Shown: positions 6,198 to 7,766 of the stretch, piece after piece | Numbering within the stretch: the stretch's first letter is position 1 | Layout: each line of letters begins with the position of its first letter | NCBI GenBank assembly: GCA_020063075.1 | Contig: JAGUVE010000114.1 | Span: 1 to 7,766, forward strand | Length of the DNA stretch: 7,766 nt | DNA from: Parcubacteria group bacterium | Lineage (GTDB): Bacteria; Patescibacteriota; Minisyncoccia; Minisyncoccales; JAGUVE01 | Direction: 5' to 3' | Notes under the pieces: generated by a model | The model's database searches: none | What the model was told of the DNA's origin: nothing | The model's input: only the letters and a program-made list of their open reading frames with translations | Translations under genes and position numbers: made by a program

Positions 6198-6198
6198 A

Positions 6199-6220
6199 GA
6201 GCGACCGTAAAGCGAGCGAC
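6199..6220 (+). repeat. Short direct repeat GAGCGAC
   Basis: GAGCGAC occurs at 6199-6205 and again at 6214-6220, nine bases apart start to end. The block GCGACCGT at 6201-6208 also repeats 6128-6135. These echo the hairpin at 6117-6133 and mark the right edge of the repeat cluster, 17 bases before the tRNA. Confidence 0.45.
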
Positions 6221-6237
6221 TATTTTTGTATTACCGC

Positions 6238-6310
6238 GCTCCCGTAGCTCAACTGGTAGAGCAATTCCCTTTTAAGGAAGAGGTTCCGCGTTCGATTCGC
6301 GGCGGGGGCA
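6238..6310 (+). tRNA. tRNA-Lys (anticodon TTT)
   Basis: A complete 73-base cloverleaf. Acceptor stem GCTCCCG (6238-6244) pairs with CGGGGGC (6303-6309), with one G-U pair. The D arm is GCTC...GAGC, the anticodon loop CTTTTAA has anticodon TTT at 6271-6273, and the T arm is CCGCG-TTCGATT-CGCGG. The first anticodon-stem pair (A-G) is a mismatch. The discriminator base is A73 (6310). The 3' CCA is not encoded (CAAC follows), so it must be added by a CCA-adding enzyme. It reads AAA/AAG lysine codons, abundant in the genes of this window. Confidence 0.95.
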
Positions 6311-6419
6311 CAACTAAAACCAAAAATCAAATCTCAAAAATCAAAAATATAAATTAAAAACTGCCAAAGAACCCCGAAGGAGAAATTTTGTTTCCTGAAG
6401 GATAAATGAATGTAATTTT
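6311..6419. other. Spacer between tRNA-Lys and small membrane protein gene
   Basis: The first part is A-rich and built on a repeated CAAAAATCAAA-like unit (6319-6350). The second part contains GAAGGAG (6375-6381) and GAAGGA (6397-6402). No convincing promoter or terminator is seen. Confidence 0.4.
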
Positions 6420-6710
6420 ATGGGAGAAATTTTCATTATTTTTTTAATTGTTCTAGCTGGAATTTATTTGATGTGGTCATTAATCGAATTGGGTTTTCTA
6501 ATTAAATTATGTCGAGGCATTTATATTGCCGATAAAGCTACGAATTTTATAGAAAAAATTCAAGCGTGGGCGGAAAAAAATGAACAGCCCCCGTTTAAGA
6601 AAGGTATAGACCCTTATGATGTTTTTACAACACTGCAAAAAGCAAGAATGGATGGGAAGGAAAGTATTGATAAGGAATTAAAAAAAGAAGGAGATATTAA
6701 CGAGCTTTAA
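6420..6710 (+). CDS. Small membrane-anchored protein of unknown function
   Basis: I do not recognise this 96-residue protein. Residues about 4-28 (IFIIFLIVLAGIYLMWSLIELGFL) form one strongly hydrophobic segment, probably a membrane anchor and not a cleaved signal, since no cleavage site is obvious. The remaining 65 residues are hydrophilic and mostly helical in character, with WAEKNEQPPFKKGIDPYDVFTTLQ in the middle and a Lys/Glu-rich end. No catalytic or metal-binding motif is seen. The ATG at 6420 is the only in-frame start, since a TGA lies upstream at 6396-6398; the purine-rich GAAGGA is 17 bases away, which is long. That GAAGGA instead fits a 13-codon reading frame at 6406-6447 that overlaps this start. 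The gene stands alone between a tRNA and the hicBA promoter. It is probably a real gene because of its length and membrane-protein pattern. Confidence 0.6.
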   Translation: MGEIFIIFLIVLAGIYLMWSLIELGFLIKLCRGIYIADKATNFIEKIQAWAEKNEQPPFKKGIDPYDVFTTLQKARMDGKESIDKELKKEGDINEL

Positions 6711-6735
6711 CTTAACAGAAACTTCGTTTCGCTAC

Positions 6736-6769
6736 GGGCGAAGGAAAAACTTACTTGCCTTCATAGCCC
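6736..6769 (+). repeat. Imperfect stem-loop upstream of hicB promoter
   Basis: GGGCGAAGG (6736-6744) pairs with CCTTC-ATA-GCCC (6758-6769), giving 9 pairs with a 3-base bulge and a 13-base loop. A smaller GAAAC-TTC-GTTTC hairpin lies at 6718-6730. No T run follows closely, so a terminator role for the preceding gene is uncertain. Confidence 0.4.
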
Positions 6770-6800
6770 AAAGAGCTGACGGCGGAAATTTGTTATCTTT

Positions 6801-6828
6801 TTGACTTTTTCTTTTATCTTTGTATAAT
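6801..6828 (+). promoter_or_regulatory. Predicted promoter of hicB-hicA and the following gene
   Basis: TTGACT (6801-6806), a 16-bp spacer, then a perfect TATAAT (6823-6828). The hexamers and spacing are identical to those of the hrcA promoter. The expected transcription start is about 6835, two bases before the hicB ATG, so the mRNA would be practically leaderless. There is no CIRCE-like site here. No clear operator palindrome is visible around the boxes. Confidence 0.8.
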
Positions 6829-6836
6829 TAAAATGT

Positions 6837-7109
6837 ATGGCAAAACATATTAAGAAAATTTTAAATTATCAAGTGATTATTTATCCAGATGAAACTATAG
6901 GAAGCAATAAACCTTGTTTTACCGCTTATTGTCCGGCCTTAGAAATTGCCGATAGCGGTAAAAATATTGAAGAGGCTCTAAAGAATATCACAGAACTCAT
7001 TAAATTTCATTTAGATTGCCTTAAACGAGAAAGGTCTCCCATTCCAGAGGGGGTTTCTTTGAGGCAAAGAGACTTAGTTACTACCGCCAGGGTTTCTGTT
7101 AAGGTGTAA
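6837..7109 (+). CDS. hicB: HicB family antitoxin
   Basis: Ninety residues of the compact HicB (UPF0150-like) fold. The N-terminal strand YQVIIYPDE (11-19), CFTAYCPALEIADSG (27-41) and the helix NIEEALKNITELIKFHLDCL (43-62) are typical of the family. HicB neutralises HicA by covering its active site. The C-terminal 25 residues are too short for the helix-turn-helix or ribbon-helix-helix DNA-binding domain that longer HicB proteins carry, so autoregulation by this protein alone is doubtful. The gene directly abuts hicA, the antitoxin-first order opposite to that of E. coli hicAB. The start at 6837 sits just after the predicted transcription start. Another ATG at 6833 would give only a six-residue peptide. 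Confidence 0.9.
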   Translation: MAKHIKKILNYQVIIYPDETIGSNKPCFTAYCPALEIADSGKNIEEALKNITELIKFHLDCLKRERSPIPEGVSLRQRDLVTTARVSVKV

Positions 7110-7322
7110 ATGGCTAAAGAAATTAAACCAAAAGAATTGGTCAATTTTTTATTAAAATTAGGTTTTCATAAAATTCGTCAAAAGGGGAGCCATTTAAGAT
7201 TATCTCACCCAGACGGAAGAAAAGTCACCATTGCCGTGCATAATAAACCAATTTCTAAAGGCACCCTCACGGCCATTTTAAGACAAGCAAAATTATCTAA
7301 AGAAGATTTAAGGAATCTTTAA
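7110..7322 (+). CDS. hicA: HicA family toxin (mRNA interferase)
   Basis: Seventy residues with the double-stranded RNA-binding-like HicA fold. GFHKIRQKGSHLRLSHPDGRK includes the conserved GSH (26-28), whose H28 is the catalytic histidine by family knowledge. HNKPISKGTLTAILRQAKLSKEDL (44-67) is the family's second signature. The known action is ribosome-independent cleavage of mRNA, slowing translation until HicB rebinds. No key residue looks lost, so the toxin should be active. The ATG follows the hicB stop with no gap, and AAGGTG (7101-7106) inside the end of hicB can act as its ribosome-binding site, so production is tied to hicB. A membrane or chaperone link is not indicated. Confidence 0.92.
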   Translation: MAKEIKPKELVNFLLKLGFHKIRQKGSHLRLSHPDGRKVTIAVHNKPISKGTLTAILRQAKLSKEDLRNL

Positions 7323-7325
7323 TTT

Positions 7326-7766
7326 ATGAAGAAAAAAGATTTTTTAAAAAAGGAAGTTAGGCATATTGATATTAAAAGTTTTGACGCCTTGCCGATTATT
7401 GAAGAGTTTGAGAATACCGCCTTTCAGGCAAAAAATTTGGCTAGAGCCGCTAAAATCTACGACAAAATGCTCTCTGAGAAAGATTGTACGATTATATTAT
7501 GTCTGGCGGGTTCCTTGTTCAGCGCCGGATTGAAAAAAGTTGTTTATGATTTGCTGGAAAAAAATATGATTGACGTCATTGTTTCTACCGGCGCCATCAT
7601 AGTTGACCAGGACTTTTTTGAGGCGCTGGGATTCAAACATTATCAAGGCACCCATCTTGTTGACGACGAATTATTGAGAAAAGAGATGATAGACAGGATT
7701 TATGACACCTATATTGACGAAGAAGAGTTGAGAATATGCGACTTGACCGTGGCTAAAATTGCCGAC
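7326..7766 (+). CDS. Deoxyhypusine synthase-like protein, 5' part only
   Basis: An open frame of 147 codons running off the window end. NTAFQAKNLARAAKIYDKML (30-49), CLAGSLFSAGLKKVVYDLLEKNMIDVIVSTGA (59-90) and VDQDFFEALGFKHYQG (93-108) match the NAD-binding core of deoxyhypusine-synthase-like proteins; the STGA segment corresponds to the TTAGG motif of eukaryotic enzymes. The family transfers an aminobutyl group from spermidine in an NAD-dependent way. Eukaryotes and archaea use it to make hypusine on eIF5A/aIF5A. Bacteria lack that partner, and some bacterial relatives make homospermidine from polyamines, so the substrate here is unknown. The catalytic lysine lies beyond the window and could not be checked. 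The ATG is three bases after the hicA stop with no ribosome-binding site, so it probably shares the hicBA transcript. Confidence 0.85.
   Translation, partial: MKKKDFLKKEVRHIDIKSFDALPIIEEFENTAFQAKNLARAAKIYDKMLSEKDCTIILCLAGSLFSAGLKKVVYDLLEKNMIDVIVSTGAIIVDQDFFEALGFKHYQGTHLVDDELLRKEMIDRIYDTYIDEEELRICDLTVAKIAD

Noticed and set aside
6311..6313. Encoded CCA tail of the tRNA
   Set aside because: The bases after the discriminator A are CAA, not CCA.

Overview
This AT-rich bacterial window most resembles a member of the Candidate Phyla Radiation (Patescibacteria, Parcubacteria-like). The placement is an inference from gene style: a shortened HrcA, weak or missing ribosome-binding sites, promoters that abut start codons, a deoxyhypusine-synthase-like gene next to a HicBA pair, and many short palindromic repeats. 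No in-frame TGA interrupts any gene, so the standard code fits. No rRNA, CRISPR array, insertion sequence or prophage is visible.

Layout. On the minus strand at the left are corA (651-1559) and, overlapping its end, the 5' part of a GT-C type membrane glycosyltransferase gene that runs off the window (1-660). A divergent control region (about 1560-1668) carries a corA promoter on one side and, on the other, a CIRCE-like operator that overlaps the -35 box of the hrcA promoter. The heat-shock operon hrcA-grpE-dnaK-dnaJ fills 1669-6051 in the order typical of HrcA/CIRCE-controlled bacteria. A cluster of hairpins (6081-6220) and a tRNA-Lys(UUU) follow. Then come an orphan small membrane protein (6420-6710), a hicB-hicA pair (6837-7322) with its own strong promoter, and the start of a deoxyhypusine-synthase-like gene (7326 to the window end), three bases behind hicA.

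How they work together. DnaK, its co-chaperone DnaJ and its nucleotide-exchange factor GrpE form the Hsp70 folding machine. HrcA would repress the operon through the operator at 1619-1645. HicA (toxin) and HicB (antitoxin) form a second, independent unit that probably also transcribes the deoxyhypusine-synthase-like gene.

Most of the window is conventional. The parts worth a second look are: the divergent CIRCE variant paired with a changed HrcA recognition helix; predicted leaderless or near-leaderless transcripts at all three recognisable promoters; two same-frame palindromic insertions within grpE; a 95-bp inverted array of 8-bp repeats between dnaK and dnaJ that covers the weak dnaJ ribosome-binding site; and the hairpin cluster after dnaJ.
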